Positions 42,471 to 51,856 of a stretch of 64,000 nt of DNA are shown here, piece after piece (within the stretch, counting starts at the first letter, position 1; each line of letters starts with the position of its first letter). The translations under genes were made by a program, and so were the position numbers. The notes beneath the pieces are model-generated. The model did no database searches, was not told where the DNA came from, and was given only the letters and a program-made list of their open reading frames with translations. The stretch covers positions 372,001 to 436,000 of the forward strand of contig NZ_NJIX01000002.1 of the NCBI RefSeq assembly GCF_002209485.1. The letters run 5' to 3'. Source of the DNA: Achromobacter sp. HZ34. Lineage in GTDB: Bacteria > Pseudomonadota > Gammaproteobacteria > Burkholderiales > Burkholderiaceae_B.

Positions 42471-43406
42471 ATGCAGATCGCAAGTCAACTGGAGCCGTTC
42501 TTCAACACGGCTCTGGAGGAAGCGTTCGGCCTGGCGGTTTTGCCGGTGCCGCGCGGTGTCCCGCAAAACCTGCCTGAAGATGTAGTGGCGCTGGTCGCCG
42601 CGCCCATGGATACCGCCGCGCCCCGCCCGGCAGGCTGGCCGTTCGGCCTGCAGTGGATCCAGCTGGTGACCTCCGGTACCGACAAGCATCCCGCGTGGCT
42701 GCTGGACAGCGTCCCGACGGCCACCGCGCGGGGTGTCGCCGCGCAGCAGATCGCCGAATACGCCCTGGCCGCCATGCTTTATCAGGCCAAGCGGCTGGAC
42801 ACGCTATGGATACGCGGCCCGCAGGACTGGAACGCCGGTCCCTTGGACAGCATCGCGGGCAGTACCGTGGGCGTGGTCGGCCTGGGCGCCATCGGCAGCG
42901 CGCTGGCGCGCAAGCTGCTGGCCCTGGACGCCAAGGTGCTCGCCTTGCGCGACCGGCCTGTCCCCACGCCGATCGAGGGAGTCGAGATCCTGCACGACAT
43001 CGCTGCCCTGCTTGCGCGCTGCGATCACGTCGTGCTGGCGGCCCCCGCCACACCGCGCACGCGGCACCTGCTCAATCGAACGGCGCTGGCCTCGGCCAAA
43101 CCCGGCTTGCACATTGTCAACGTCGCGCGGGGTGAACTGATCGATGACGACGCTTTGCTGTGGGCGCTCGCCTCCGGCAGCGTCGGCGCGGCCACCCTGG
43201 ACGCCACTGTCCCCGAGCCGCTGCCCGCCGGCCATCCCTTCTACACCCACCCACGCGTACGCCTCAGCCCGCACACCGCCGCCATCGGCCGTCTGTCCCG
43301 CTACGCGCTGGCACAGAAAACCGCGCAAAACCACCAGCGCTGGATCGAGGGACGGCCCCTGCTGGACCTGCTTCCCGCTGCCGATCCCACGCAATCCCTG
43401 ACATGA
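42471..43406 (+). CDS. D-isomer-specific 2-hydroxyacid dehydrogenase
   Basis: NAD(P)-linked dehydrogenase of 311 aa. Rossmann motif VGVVGLGAIGSALARKLL near residues 131-148, catalytic Arg and Glu in VNVARGELIDDDALL and LDATVPEPLP, and His in VRLSPHTAAIG. The ribosome site is weak. The stop overlaps the next gene's ATG by 4 bases. It probably reduces or oxidises the carbon skeleton left after removal of sulfur, for example a sulfo- or hydroxy-acid. It is distant in sequence from the dehydrogenase at 10997. Confidence 0.88.
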   Translation: MQIASQLEPFFNTALEEAFGLAVLPVPRGVPQNLPEDVVALVAAPMDTAAPRPAGWPFGLQWIQLVTSGTDKHPAWLLDSVPTATARGVAAQQIAEYALAAMLYQAKRLDTLWIRGPQDWNAGPLDSIAGSTVGVVGLGAIGSALARKLLALDAKVLALRDRPVPTPIEGVEILHDIAALLARCDHVVLAAPATPRTRHLLNRTALASAKPGLHIVNVARGELIDDDALLWALASGSVGAATLDATVPEPLPAGHPFYTHPRVRLSPHTAAIGRLSRYALAQKTAQNHQRWIEGRPLLDLLPAADPTQSLT

Positions 43407-44398
43407 CCCATCTGCCCGCTCGCCGCCAACTGCTCAAAGGAGCCGCCCTCATCGGCGCGGCCGCCGTCATGCCACGCCTGGCCTCGGCCCAGACGCAATC
43501 CCCACTACGCATCGTCCAGCCCGCGCCTGGCACCGCCGGTTCCGTATGGCGTCCCATGTTGGACCGTCTGCATCTACCCCAGTCGAAGCTGCCGCCCTTG
43601 CAATGGACGGTTTCCGATCCCGGCAAGATGCAGGTGCAACTGATCGCCGGCTCGCTCGATGTCGGGTTCTTCGGTCCCATCGGCCTGGCGGCATTGCGTG
43701 CGCGCGGCCATGACATCGTCCTTTTCGGACCTGGCACCATCAATCATTCGGTGTGGCTGGTCAAGCATGACAGCCCCTTTCGGCAACCCGCCGATCTCAA
43801 AGGCCGCAAGATCGCGACGCAGCCCGAAACCGCCGAAACATATCAACAGGCGCGAACTGCCGCGGCGCTGGCCGGCCTGGACTTGAAGCGAGACTTCCAG
43901 GTAGTGCAGGGTTCGTCGCTGGCGAACGTAGCGCTATTCGAACGCGGCGACGTGGATGCAGTGATCGTGCTGGAGCCAACCGCCACACGCCTGGTGGCCC
44001 AAGGCGCACGGCAGATCGGCCGCGTGAGCGACATGTGGCGCAACGCAAGCGGCGACGCCACCGATCCCTTCCTGGTCGGCCTGGCCGCGCAACGAAGCTG
44101 GGTGGACGCGAACCGTGCGGTTGCCACGCAACTGGCGCAGGCCTTCGCCCAGGCCAACGCGCAAATCGCCACGCATCCCGAAGTGCTACGCGAGATCCAC
44201 GACGAGATCGGCATCAAGGCCCAGGAAAAGCAGGCCCTCGACCTGGCGCCCACGCGTATGCGAAGCATCTATTCGACCCTGTGGAACGCTGCCGTCTGGC
44301 GCGGCATGGACAAGCAGATAGAAACCGCGATCGCGGTCGGCATTCTCGACAAGCAAACCGCCGGCACGCCCGTCTATGACGGCGTCGTCCTGGCATGA
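43403..44398 (+). CDS. ABC transporter substrate-binding protein (sulfonate/nitrate type), copy 1
   Basis: Periplasmic receptor of 331 aa with a Tat-like signal (ARRQLLKGAALIGAAAVMPRLASAQ). Family motifs are GTAGSVWRPMLDRL, DPGKMQVQLIAGSLDVGFFGPIGLAAL, LKGRKIATQPETAETYQQARTAAALAGL and ALFERGDVDAVIVLEPTATRL. It is a close paralogue of the receptor at 50867 and a more distant one of 45265. The start overlaps the preceding stop (ATGA). It has no permease directly beside it, so it may share the importer encoded at 46260-47856. Confidence 0.9.
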   Translation: MTHLPARRQLLKGAALIGAAAVMPRLASAQTQSPLRIVQPAPGTAGSVWRPMLDRLHLPQSKLPPLQWTVSDPGKMQVQLIAGSLDVGFFGPIGLAALRARGHDIVLFGPGTINHSVWLVKHDSPFRQPADLKGRKIATQPETAETYQQARTAAALAGLDLKRDFQVVQGSSLANVALFERGDVDAVIVLEPTATRLVAQGARQIGRVSDMWRNASGDATDPFLVGLAAQRSWVDANRAVATQLAQAFAQANAQIATHPEVLREIHDEIGIKAQEKQALDLAPTRMRSIYSTLWNAAVWRGMDKQIETAIAVGILDKQTAGTPVYDGVVLA

Positions 44399-45207
44399 AG
44401 CAGGAGCCTGTACACACCATGAGCACACAAGCCATCGCCTTTCCCGATCCTCGCGAAGTTCGCGCAACCGTGGGCGAAGCGGAATGGGCCGTCCGCGAAG
44501 AACTGGCAGCTGCCTACCGGCTGGCTGCCCGCTTCGGCTGGACCGACCATATCTTCACCCACTTCTCCGCCCGCATTCCCGGCGTGCACGACTACTTCCT
44601 GATCAATTCCTACGGCCTGACCTTCCACGAGGTCAGCGCTTCCAACCTGGTGCGCATAGACATCGGCGGCGAGGTGCTCTATGACCCGCTCGGCCGCGGC
44701 CACAACCTGGCCGGCTACGTCATCCACGGCGCCATCCACAGCGCCCGTCCGGACCTGACCTGCATCCTGCACACGCATACGACGGCGGGCGTGGCGGTCT
44801 CCGCGCAGGAAAACGGCCTGCTGACCTATCTGTCGCAGCATGCCGCCCGCTTTCATGGGCATGTGGCCTATCACGACTATGAAGGCTTCGCCTTCAACCG
44901 CGAGGAGCAGGCCCGCCTGATACGCGACATCGGCGCGCACCGCATTCTGATCTTGCGCAATCATGGCTTGCTGACGGCAGGCGGCAGCATCGGCGAAGCC
45001 TTCCACCACCTGTACTTCCTCGAACGCGCCTGTGGCATCCAGATCGCCGCGCAGGCCGGCGGCAATGCCTTGCGCCAGCCGGCGGATGCCGTCGTCGCGG
45101 AAGCCGCGACGGTGTATTGGCGCGGGGTCGGCGGCACCTATACGGACCGCACCTGGCAAGCCTTCCGGCGCGAGCTGGAACGCAACGACGACACGTTCAA
45201 TCTCTGA
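44395..45207 (+). CDS. Class II aldolase/adducin family protein
   Basis: 270 aa of the class II aldolase fold. Metal-binding histidines are in LHTHTTAGVAV (His126 and His128) and LRNHGLLTAGG (about 188). At the position of the catalytic Glu of fuculose aldolase the sequence reads NLAGYVIHGAIH, without Glu, as in adducin-like members. ATG 44395 overlaps the upstream stop; ATG 44419, with AGGAG 13 bases before, is an alternative. In the organosulfur operon it may cleave or decarboxylate a hydroxylated carbon skeleton. True aldolase chemistry is uncertain. Confidence 0.87.
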   Translation: MKQEPVHTMSTQAIAFPDPREVRATVGEAEWAVREELAAAYRLAARFGWTDHIFTHFSARIPGVHDYFLINSYGLTFHEVSASNLVRIDIGGEVLYDPLGRGHNLAGYVIHGAIHSARPDLTCILHTHTTAGVAVSAQENGLLTYLSQHAARFHGHVAYHDYEGFAFNREEQARLIRDIGAHRILILRNHGLLTAGGSIGEAFHHLYFLERACGIQIAAQAGGNALRQPADAVVAEAATVYWRGVGGTYTDRTWQAFRRELERNDDTFNL

Positions 45208-45264
45208 AGCGCAGCGGCCACGCCTACGCCTGCCCGCCCAGCAATACCGAAGAAGGAATACATC

Positions 45265-46263
45265 ATGGTTTCCCCGCTACGCCGCGCCCTGCTGAAGGCC
45301 GCCGTGCTGGCCACGGCCGGCGGCACCCTGGCCGTGCGCGACCGCGACGGTCTGGCCGCCGCGCTCACCAAGGTCACCCTGCTGGCCGGCAACAAAGGCA
45401 GCACCTCGGCCCTGTATCCCCTGCTGCTGAAGTCCAAGGACATCGACACGTCCGGACTGGACATCGAATACATCGGCAGCGCACCCGGACAGATGCAGTT
45501 GCAGCTGTTGTCCGGCGCCCTGAATTTCAGCGGGTATGGCGCGCTCGGCGTCGTCGAGGCCAACCAGAAAGGCGCCGACTTCAAGCTGGTGGCGCCATTC
45601 GACCTGAATCATTCCAGCTGGATCGTACGCGCGGACAGTCCGTACAAGACCATCCACGACCTCAAGGGCAAGCGGGTCGCCACGCTGCCGATCAACACGG
45701 ACACGGTGCGGCAGGCCGAGCTCACCGCTGCCTTGCATGGGCTGAACCTGAAGCAGGACTTCCAGATGAGCTATGGGCCGGCGCTGGTCAGCCTGGCGCT
45801 GTTCGAGCGTGGGGACGCCGATGCCATCATCGCCATCGAGCCCAACTCCACACGTCTCGTCGCCAAGGGCGCCCGCGAGATCGCCAAGGTCGGCGACTTG
45901 TGGCGCGAAGCCACGGGTGACCAGTCCCTGTTCCTGGTGGGCTGGGCTTCCAGCGACGCCTGGCTCAAGCGCAATCCCGCCGCCGCGAAGACCATCGCCA
46001 AGGCCTATTACGGCATCAATCGCCTGATCGTGCAGAACCCGGCCCTCGTCGCCGAACCGGCCTTCCTGGACGCGCTGGGCGTGCCCGCAACCGAAACGCG
46101 GGCGATCGAGTTGCTGCCGCAACGTATCTCCGCCATCACCTCGGTGGAATGGGACGACAGCGTGGCGCGTAATATCGACAAGCAACTGGACCTGGCCGTC
46201 AAGCATGGCCTGCTGGCTTCCCGTCCCGCCGCCGGCATCTTCAGCCGGGAGTACCTGGCATGA
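45265..46263 (+). CDS. ABC transporter substrate-binding protein (sulfonate type), copy 2
   Basis: Periplasmic receptor of 332 aa. The signal LRRALLKAAVLATAGGTLA contains paired arginines. Motifs: KVTLLAGNKGSTSALYPLLL, GSAPGQMQLQLLSGALNFSGYGALGVVEA, LKGKRVATLPINTDTVRQAEL and ALFERGDADAIIAIEPNSTRLVAKGAREI. AAGAAGGA precedes the ATG. It overlaps the permease gene by 4 bases and with it and the ATPase forms a complete importer. Confidence 0.92.
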   Translation: MVSPLRRALLKAAVLATAGGTLAVRDRDGLAAALTKVTLLAGNKGSTSALYPLLLKSKDIDTSGLDIEYIGSAPGQMQLQLLSGALNFSGYGALGVVEANQKGADFKLVAPFDLNHSSWIVRADSPYKTIHDLKGKRVATLPINTDTVRQAELTAALHGLNLKQDFQMSYGPALVSLALFERGDADAIIAIEPNSTRLVAKGAREIAKVGDLWREATGDQSLFLVGWASSDAWLKRNPAAAKTIAKAYYGINRLIVQNPALVAEPAFLDALGVPATETRAIELLPQRISAITSVEWDDSVARNIDKQLDLAVKHGLLASRPAAGIFSREYLA

Positions 46264-47036
46264 CACGCGCGCTGGCGCCCGCCCTGCCGCGCGCGGGCTA
46301 TGCATTGGCGGCAGTCGCCAGCCTGCTGTGCGCCTGGCAAGCCATGGCCGCCGTGGCGCATAGCCCTTTGGTGCCCGGCCTGCCCGACATCTGGCACGAA
46401 GTCGTGAGGATCGTCGGCAGTGGCCAGTTGTCGAAGAACCTGCTGGCCACCCTGGGGCGCGTGGCGTCCGGTTTTGTCCTGGCCTTCCTTACGGCATTCG
46501 CTCTGGCTTTGGGCATGGGCCGGCGCCGCGGGCTGGCCGCGTTCTTCGAACCGCTGCTGATCGTCGGACTGACCGTGCCCGGCCTGGTGTGGGCCATCCT
46601 GTGCATCATCTGGTTCGGCATCAGCCTGGTAGGGTCGGCCATCGCGGTCGCCATCTCCATCGCGCCGGCGATATCGCTGAACCTGATCCAGGGTGTGCGG
46701 TCCATCAACGCCGAACTGCTGGAGGTCGCGGCCATGCTGCGCCTGCCCTTGTCCGTGCGCTTGCGGCAGCTTTGGCTGCCCGGGCTGCTGCCCGTCGTCT
46801 TCAGCGGCGCCAGGCTGGCCTTGTCGCTGGCCTGGAAAGTCATCGTCCTGGTCGAGATGTTCGGACTGTCCATTGGCGTCGGCTTCCAGTTGAACAGTGA
46901 GTTCGGCGCGCAGAACGTCGCCGGGGTACTGGCGTGGACGCTCTGTTTCGCCGTGGTCATGGCCATCCTCGAATACGGTTTGCTGGCGCCGCTGGAAGCG
47001 CACCTGCTGCGTTGGCGCCGGGTCGCGGCCGTTTGA
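46260..47036 (+). CDS. ABC transporter permease (SsuC/TauC type)
   Basis: Membrane subunit of 258 aa with about six hydrophobic segments. The inner-membrane-permease motif lies around residues 165-185 ([29 protein letters not shown] loop). The substrate channel segment [20 protein letters not shown] and [25 protein letters not shown] closely match the permease at 50024, so the two are paralogues. It overlaps the receptor gene by 4 bases. Confidence 0.93.
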   Translation: MTRALAPALPRAGYALAAVASLLCAWQAMAAVAHSPLVPGLPDIWHEVVRIVGSGQLSKNLLATLGRVASGFVLAFLTAFALALGMGRRRGLAAFFEPLLIVGLTVPGLVWAILCIIWFGISLVGSAIAVAISIAPAISLNLIQGVRSINAELLEVAAMLRLPLSVRLRQLWLPGLLPVVFSGARLALSLAWKVIVLVEMFGLSIGVGFQLNSEFGAQNVAGVLAWTLCFAVVMAILEYGLLAPLEAHLLRWRRVAAV

Positions 47037-47049
47037 TTGGGAGAATGAT

Positions 47050-47856
47050 TTGACCACTGCACCCGCCGTCGCCCTGCGCGGCGTATCCAAACGCTATGCC
47101 GGTGCCATGCAGGACGTGCTATCCGGCCTCGACCTCCAGGTTCGGCCCGGAGAATTCGTCACGCTGATCGGCCCCAGCGGCTGCGGCAAATCGACCTTGC
47201 TGCGGCTGATCGCCGGCCTGGAGCCCGGCTACGGCGGCATCATGGAAATCGACGGCCAGACCGTCGATGGCCCGCAGGCCGCCTGCGGCATGCTGTTCCA
47301 GGAACATCGCCTGTTTCCCTGGTTGACGGTGGAGCAGAACGTGGCCCTGGGCGCCGTCAATGAAGCGCTTGACGCCGCGACGCTGACGGCCCTGGTGCGA
47401 CGCCAACTCGCGCGCGTGAACCTGCCGGATGTCGCGGGCACGTTTCCAGCGCAGCTGTCCGGCGGCATGGCGCAGCGCGTCGCCATCGCGCGGCTGCTGA
47501 TGGGTTCGCGCAGCCTGCTCTTGCTGGATGAGCCTTTCAGCGCCCTGGATGCCTTCACCCGCCTCAAGTTGCAGAATGAGATGCAGACCCTGTGGCAGAC
47601 CACGGGCGCCACCATGATCCTGGTGACCCACGATATCGAGGAAGCGGCTTACCTGTCCGACCGTATCGTCGTCATGGCGGCACATCCCGGCCGCATTCAA
47701 CGCATCGTCGACAACCCGCTGCCGCGCCCCCGCAACCGCGTCGATCCGGCGTTCGCGCGACTGAAAGCGACGCTGTTCGACCTGCTGGATCTGAGCCCGG
47801 ATCCCGTGCCCAGCGGCGCAAGCGGCGCCGCTGTCAAGAAACTCGTGGAAGCTTGA
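47050..47856 (+). CDS. ABC transporter ATP-binding protein (SsuB/TauB type)
   Basis: ATPase of 268 aa. Walker [11 protein letters not shown] loop LFQEHRL, signature LSGGMAQR, Walker B LLLLDEP, D loop SALDA and H loop VTHDIEEA are all present. TTG 47050 follows GGGAGAATGA at a good distance; no ATG fits. It closes the first importer. The LLM monooxygenase gene follows 1 base after. Confidence 0.93.
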   Translation: MTTAPAVALRGVSKRYAGAMQDVLSGLDLQVRPGEFVTLIGPSGCGKSTLLRLIAGLEPGYGGIMEIDGQTVDGPQAACGMLFQEHRLFPWLTVEQNVALGAVNEALDAATLTALVRRQLARVNLPDVAGTFPAQLSGGMAQRVAIARLLMGSRSLLLLDEPFSALDAFTRLKLQNEMQTLWQTTGATMILVTHDIEEAAYLSDRIVVMAAHPGRIQRIVDNPLPRPRNRVDPAFARLKATLFDLLDLSPDPVPSGASGAAVKKLVEA

Positions 47857-47857
47857 A

Positions 47858-49171
47858 ATGCCCCGCAATCAGCAAATCAAACTCGGCCTGTTCGTCTTGC
47901 ACGCCGGCTATCATCAGGGTGGCTGGCGCCTGCCGCAGGCGCGCTCGGGCGGCGAGGACATCGGCCTGATGCGCGATATCGCGCAAAGCGCCGAAGCCGG
48001 AAAGTTCGACTTCATCTTCTTCCCCGACGTTCCCGGCAGCGATGCCACGTCCACGCCTTCGGTGGTCAGCCGCTTCGAACCCCTGACGCTGCTCAGCGCC
48101 CTGTCCGCCGTCACGCGGCATATCGGCCTGGCCGCCACGGCTTCCACGACTTATCACGAGCCCATGAACCTGGCGCGAATGTTTGCGTCGCTGGATCACT
48201 TGAGCGGCGGCCGTGCAGCATGGAATGTGGTCACCACGCTCAGCAAGGAGGCCGCTGGAAACTTCGGTGCACAGGCCCAGGTGCCGCACGCGCAGCGTTA
48301 TGAGCGGGCCACCGAGTTCGTCCAGGTCGTCCGGGGACTCTGGGACAGCTGGGATGAAGGAGCCTTCCTCCGCGACAAGGACAGCGGGGTCTACTTCGAC
48401 CCCTCGAAGATGCACAGGCTGGATCATCATGGCGCGCATTTTTCAGTGCGTGGTCCCTTGAACCTGGATCGCCCGCCGCAGGGCTATCCCGTCACCATCG
48501 TCGCCGGCGCTTCCGGCCCGGGCCTGGACCTGGCGGCCAGGTACGCCGACATCTCCTTCGGCGCCCAATACGACCTGGCGACCGCGCGTACCCATTACGC
48601 CGAGGTCAAGAACCGCGTCCGGGCCCTGGGCAGAAATCCAGACCACGTGCTGGTGATGCCTGGCGTGGTTCCCATCGTCGCCGCCACCGAACAGCAGGCC
48701 AAGGAGAAGTTCGACGCCTTGCAGCGCTACGTCTCGATCGAGGAAGCCATTCCCCTGCTGTCGTTCTTCATCGGCCACGACATATCCGGCCTGCCCCTGG
48801 ATCAGGCACTGCCCGCCACCCTGGGCGAGAGCGAGGCGATGAAAAGCCGCACGACGCTGCTGCTCGACCTGGCGCATCGGAACAGGATGACCCTGCGCGA
48901 ACTCGCCCGGAGCGTGGCGGCGGCGCGTGGCCACCTGTTGCTGGTGGGCACGCCGGCACGCATCGCCGACACCTTGCAACAATGGTTCGAGTCGCGGGCA
49001 GCGGATGGCTTCAACATCCTGCCGCCCTACTTTCCCGGCGGCCTGGATGACTTCATCGAGGGCGTGCTTCCCGAACTGCGCGCCCGCGGCCTGTTCCGCA
49101 TGGAATATGAGGGCGCGACGCTGCGGGAGAACCTGGGCCTGCCCGTTCCCGCCAGCCAGTATGCGCCCTGA
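47858..49171 (+). CDS. LLM-class flavin-dependent monooxygenase (NtaA/SnaA/DszA type)
   Basis: FMNH2-dependent monooxygenase of 437 aa. Family signatures: KLGLFVLHAGYHQGGWRLP, FDFIFFPDVPG, TRHIGLAATASTTYHEPMNLARMFASLDHLSGGRAAWNVVTT, AGNFG, GYPVTIVAGASGPGLDLAARYADISFG and FNILPPYFPGGLDDFI. Members oxidise dibenzothiophene sulfone, EDTA/NTA or organosulfur compounds. It needs a separate flavin reductase, which is absent from this cluster. Next to sulfonate importers it probably releases sulfite from an imported sulfonate or sulfone. Confidence 0.92.
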   Translation: MPRNQQIKLGLFVLHAGYHQGGWRLPQARSGGEDIGLMRDIAQSAEAGKFDFIFFPDVPGSDATSTPSVVSRFEPLTLLSALSAVTRHIGLAATASTTYHEPMNLARMFASLDHLSGGRAAWNVVTTLSKEAAGNFGAQAQVPHAQRYERATEFVQVVRGLWDSWDEGAFLRDKDSGVYFDPSKMHRLDHHGAHFSVRGPLNLDRPPQGYPVTIVAGASGPGLDLAARYADISFGAQYDLATARTHYAEVKNRVRALGRNPDHVLVMPGVVPIVAATEQQAKEKFDALQRYVSIEEAIPLLSFFIGHDISGLPLDQALPATLGESEAMKSRTTLLLDLAHRNRMTLRELARSVAAARGHLLLVGTPARIADTLQQWFESRAADGFNILPPYFPGGLDDFIEGVLPELRARGLFRMEYEGATLRENLGLPVPASQYAP

Positions 49172-49180
49172 TGGAATGGA

Positions 49181-49239
49181 ACAAGACCCGGGATAAGACC
49201 GGGGATAAGACCCGCCGATAAACCCGTGGCCGATAAACG
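49181..49239. repeat. Imperfect short tandem repeats after the monooxygenase
   Basis: Degenerate copies of GATAAGACCCG and CGATAAAC follow the monooxygenase stop. No coding or regulatory role is evident. Confidence 0.5.
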
Positions 49240-49241
49240 AC

Positions 49242-49270
49242 GCGGCCGGATGAAGCTGTCATCCGGCCGC
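49242..49270. terminator. Bidirectional terminator
   Basis: A perfect 12-base stem (GCGGCCGGATGA / TCATCCGGCCGC) with a 5-base loop lies between the converging monooxygenase and ABC ATPase genes, followed by TGTTT. Confidence 0.85.
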
Positions 49271-49274
49271 TGTT

Positions 49275-50027
49275 TCACCCCTGCAAAGCCTGCATCACCT
49301 GCCTGTGCACTTCGAACAGAGCTGGATCATCCGGGTCTCGTGGCCGTGGCACGTCGACATCGATGATGCGGACGATCTCGGCGGGCGACCCGCCCATCAC
49401 CGCGATGCGGTCGGCCAGGAAGGCGGCCTCCAGCATATTGTGCGTCACCAGCACGCCCGTGGGACGCGGGCCCTCGCCGGACAACCACATGGCCTGCAGC
49501 AACTGCCGCAGCCGCCGCGCGGTGAGTTCGTCCAGCGCGCTGAACGGTTCATCCAGCAGCAGTACGTCGGGCTGCACGGCAAAGGCACGCGCGATGGAAA
49601 CCCGCTGGCGCTGCCCGCCGGACAGGAACTGGGGATAGGCCTGGGCGTGTTCGGGCAGCTCGACCCGTTGCAGCAACTGCCGCACGGTACGCGCCACGTC
49701 TTCCTTGCCCTTGTTTTTACCCGCCAGCACGATGCCGATATTCTCGGCCACGCTCAGCCAGTCCAGCAATCGGGGCTGCTGGAACACGACGCCCAGGTTG
49801 ATGCCCTGGAACGGCCGGTCGAAACGCACGTCGCCTTGGGTAGGCAGATCCAGCCCCGCGATCAGGTTCAGCAGGGTGGACTTGCCGCAACCCGAAGGGC
49901 CCACCAGCGCCAGCAGTTCTCCAGCACGGATGTCGAGATCCAGCTTGGTAAGGACGGTGCGTTCGGCGGCACTGCCCAGGGGTGGATAGCGCTTGGTGAT
50001 GCCGCGCAGTTGAATGTTGCTGCTCAT
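49275..50027 (-). CDS. ABC transporter ATP-binding protein (second importer)
   Basis: ATPase of 250 aa with Walker [11 protein letters not shown] loop VVFQQPRLLDWL, signature LSGGQRQR, Walker [15 protein letters not shown] and VTHNMLEAAFLADR. It is the last gene of the minus-strand set; ATG 50027 overlaps the permease stop by 4 bases. The importer duplicates the one at 45265-47856. Confidence 0.93.
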   Translation of the reverse strand: MSSNIQLRGITKRYPPLGSAAERTVLTKLDLDIRAGELLALVGPSGCGKSTLLNLIAGLDLPTQGDVRFDRPFQGINLGVVFQQPRLLDWLSVAENIGIVLAGKNKGKEDVARTVRQLLQRVELPEHAQAYPQFLSGGQRQRVSIARAFAVQPDVLLLDEPFSALDELTARRLRQLLQAMWLSGEGPRPTGVLVTHNMLEAAFLADRIAVMGGSPAEIVRIIDVDVPRPRDPDDPALFEVHRQVMQALQG

Positions 50028-50866
50028 CTACCGCTCCCCCGCTTCCAACGATTGGCATGGACCTCCAAGGGCCGGAAGATGCCATGCTCGATCGCCAGCA
50101 TGGCGATCCAGAACGCCAAGGTCCACGCAATGACGCCTTCGACATCCTGCGTGCTGAACTTGGAGTTCAGCTGATAGCCCACGCCATCGGACATGCCGAA
50201 TATCTCCACCAGCACGATCACCTTCCACGCGATGGAGAAACCGATGCGGCAGCCCGACACGATGAAGCTGTAAAGCAGCGGCAGCCACACCTTGCGCAAC
50301 ACCAGCGCCGGCGGCAGGCGGAATACGCGCACCATTTCCACCCGCTCATGCTCCAGCGAGCGCACACCTTGGTGCACTGAAATCACCATGGCAGGCAACA
50401 CGCCCAGGGCCACCGCCACCACTGGCGACGCCAGCGATACGCCGAACCAGATCACGCACAACAGAGCCCACACCAAACCCGGCACGGTCAGCCCCAGGAT
50501 CACGCCCGGTTCAAAGAATCGCTCCGCTGTGCGCGACACCGCCGTCAGGATACCCACCGGCAAGGCAAACAACAGCGCCAGCAGGAAGCCCAGCGACATG
50601 CGCAGGAACGTCACGCCGATTTCGCTGAAGGCAAAACCGCTGCGCACGATTTCCACCAGCTCGCGCAGGATGGCGCCGCAGCCGGGCACCAGGGGTGAGT
50701 GCAGCCATACGGCCATGGCTTCCCAGGTGGCGGTCAGCAGCAGGAAAAAGACCACGGGTGGCCAGGCCCGGACCAGGAAGGCGCGCAAGCGCCACGATAC
50801 GGCGGCGCGGGTCGATGCCCCGCGGGTGCCTTGGCCGCCTTGCAGAATCGCGTCGTCGGAGCTCAT
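50024..50866 (-). CDS. ABC transporter permease (second importer)
   Basis: Membrane subunit of 280 aa with about six transmembrane segments after a hydrophilic N-terminus. [40 protein letters not shown] and [25 protein letters not shown] match the first permease nearly line for line. It starts directly after the receptor stop. It probably shares a substrate class with the first system. Confidence 0.93.
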   Translation of the reverse strand: MSSDDAILQGGQGTRGASTRAAVSWRLRAFLVRAWPPVVFFLLLTATWEAMAVWLHSPLVPGCGAILRELVEIVRSGFAFSEIGVTFLRMSLGFLLALLFALPVGILTAVSRTAERFFEPGVILGLTVPGLVWALLCVIWFGVSLASPVVAVALGVLPAMVISVHQGVRSLEHERVEMVRVFRLPPALVLRKVWLPLLYSFIVSGCRIGFSIAWKVIVLVEIFGMSDGVGYQLNSKFSTQDVEGVIAWTLAFWIAMLAIEHGIFRPLEVHANRWKRGSGR

Positions 50867-51856
50867 TCAAGCCTTCACATAAAGTTTGCGCGACGGCGCG
50901 GCATCCAGCAGGCCCAGCTTCACGGCGACTTCGATCTGCTTGTCTATGGTCGCGAAAACGCTGGCGTCCCATTTGGTGGCGTAGGTGGGCGCCAGGCGCT
51001 GCGGCAGCAGGTCTATGGCCTTGGTCTCGTCCGCCTTCAGGCCCAGTTCGGCGGCGATGGGCTTGAGACTGTCGGGATGCCGGGCGATGGTGGTGCCGAT
51101 ACGTTCGAACAAGGTCGCCAGCTTGGCCGCGGTCGCCTGGTTCTGCTCATACCAGGTCTTGCTGGCGGCCAGGCCGACCAGGAAAGGATCGTCGGCCTGC
51201 CCTGTCGCTTCCTTCCAGATATCGGCAACGCGGGCGATTTCCCGGGCACCGCGCCCCACCAGGCGCGTCGCCGTGGGCTCCAGCGTGATGATGCCATCGA
51301 CGTCGCCGCGCTCGAACAGCGCCAGGTTGGCGGTCGGCGAGCCAAAGATCACCTTGACGTCTTTTTTCAGGTCCAGGCCGGTCAGCGACGCGGCGATGCG
51401 CGCCTGCTGATAAGTCTCGCTGGTCTCGGCCGTGGTGGCGATACGCTTGCCGACCAGGTCCTTGGGCGATTTGTAGGGGCTGTCGCCCCGCACGATCCAA
51501 CGGCCATGGTTGTTCAGCGCCGGGCCGAACAGGACGATATCGCTGCCGCGATTGGCCAGCGTGGCCAGGCCCACCGACCCGAAGACGCCCACGTCCAGGG
51601 AGCCGGCGCTCAACTGCACCTGCATCTTGCCGGGGTCCGCGGTCACCCAGTCCAGGGCGATACCCAGGTCCTGGTCCAGCTTGTACTTTTCCACCAGCGG
51701 ACGCCAGGCCGAACCCGCGCTACCGGCCGACGGCAAGGTGATGCGCACCTTCTTCTTGTCCTGCGCCTCGGCGGCATAGGCGGCGTTCAGGGCGCCAGGC
51801 AACAGGCCCAGCGCTACCGCCGCACCCGACGTCTGGAGAAAATCTCTGCGGTTCAT
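50867..51856 (-). CDS. ABC transporter substrate-binding protein (sulfonate type), copy 3
   Basis: Periplasmic receptor of 329 aa with a Tat-type signal (MNRRDFLQTSGAAVALGLLPG, cleavage near AYAAEA). Motifs: GSAGSAWRPLVEKY, DPGKMQVQLSAGSLDVGVFGSVGLATL, LVGKRIATTAETSETYQQARIAASLTGL and ALFERGDVDGIITLEPTATRLVGRGAREIARV. It is much closer to copy 1 (43403) than to copy 2. ATG 51856 overlaps the dioxygenase stop by 4 bases, so uptake and attack are co-expressed. Confidence 0.93.
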   Translation of the reverse strand: MNRRDFLQTSGAAVALGLLPGALNAAYAAEAQDKKKVRITLPSAGSAGSAWRPLVEKYKLDQDLGIALDWVTADPGKMQVQLSAGSLDVGVFGSVGLATLANRGSDIVLFGPALNNHGRWIVRGDSPYKSPKDLVGKRIATTAETSETYQQARIAASLTGLDLKKDVKVIFGSPTANLALFERGDVDGIITLEPTATRLVGRGAREIARVADIWKEATGQADDPFLVGLAASKTWYEQNQATAAKLATLFERIGTTIARHPDSLKPIAAELGLKADETKAIDLLPQRLAPTYATKWDASVFATIDKQIEVAVKLGLLDAAPSRKLYVKA

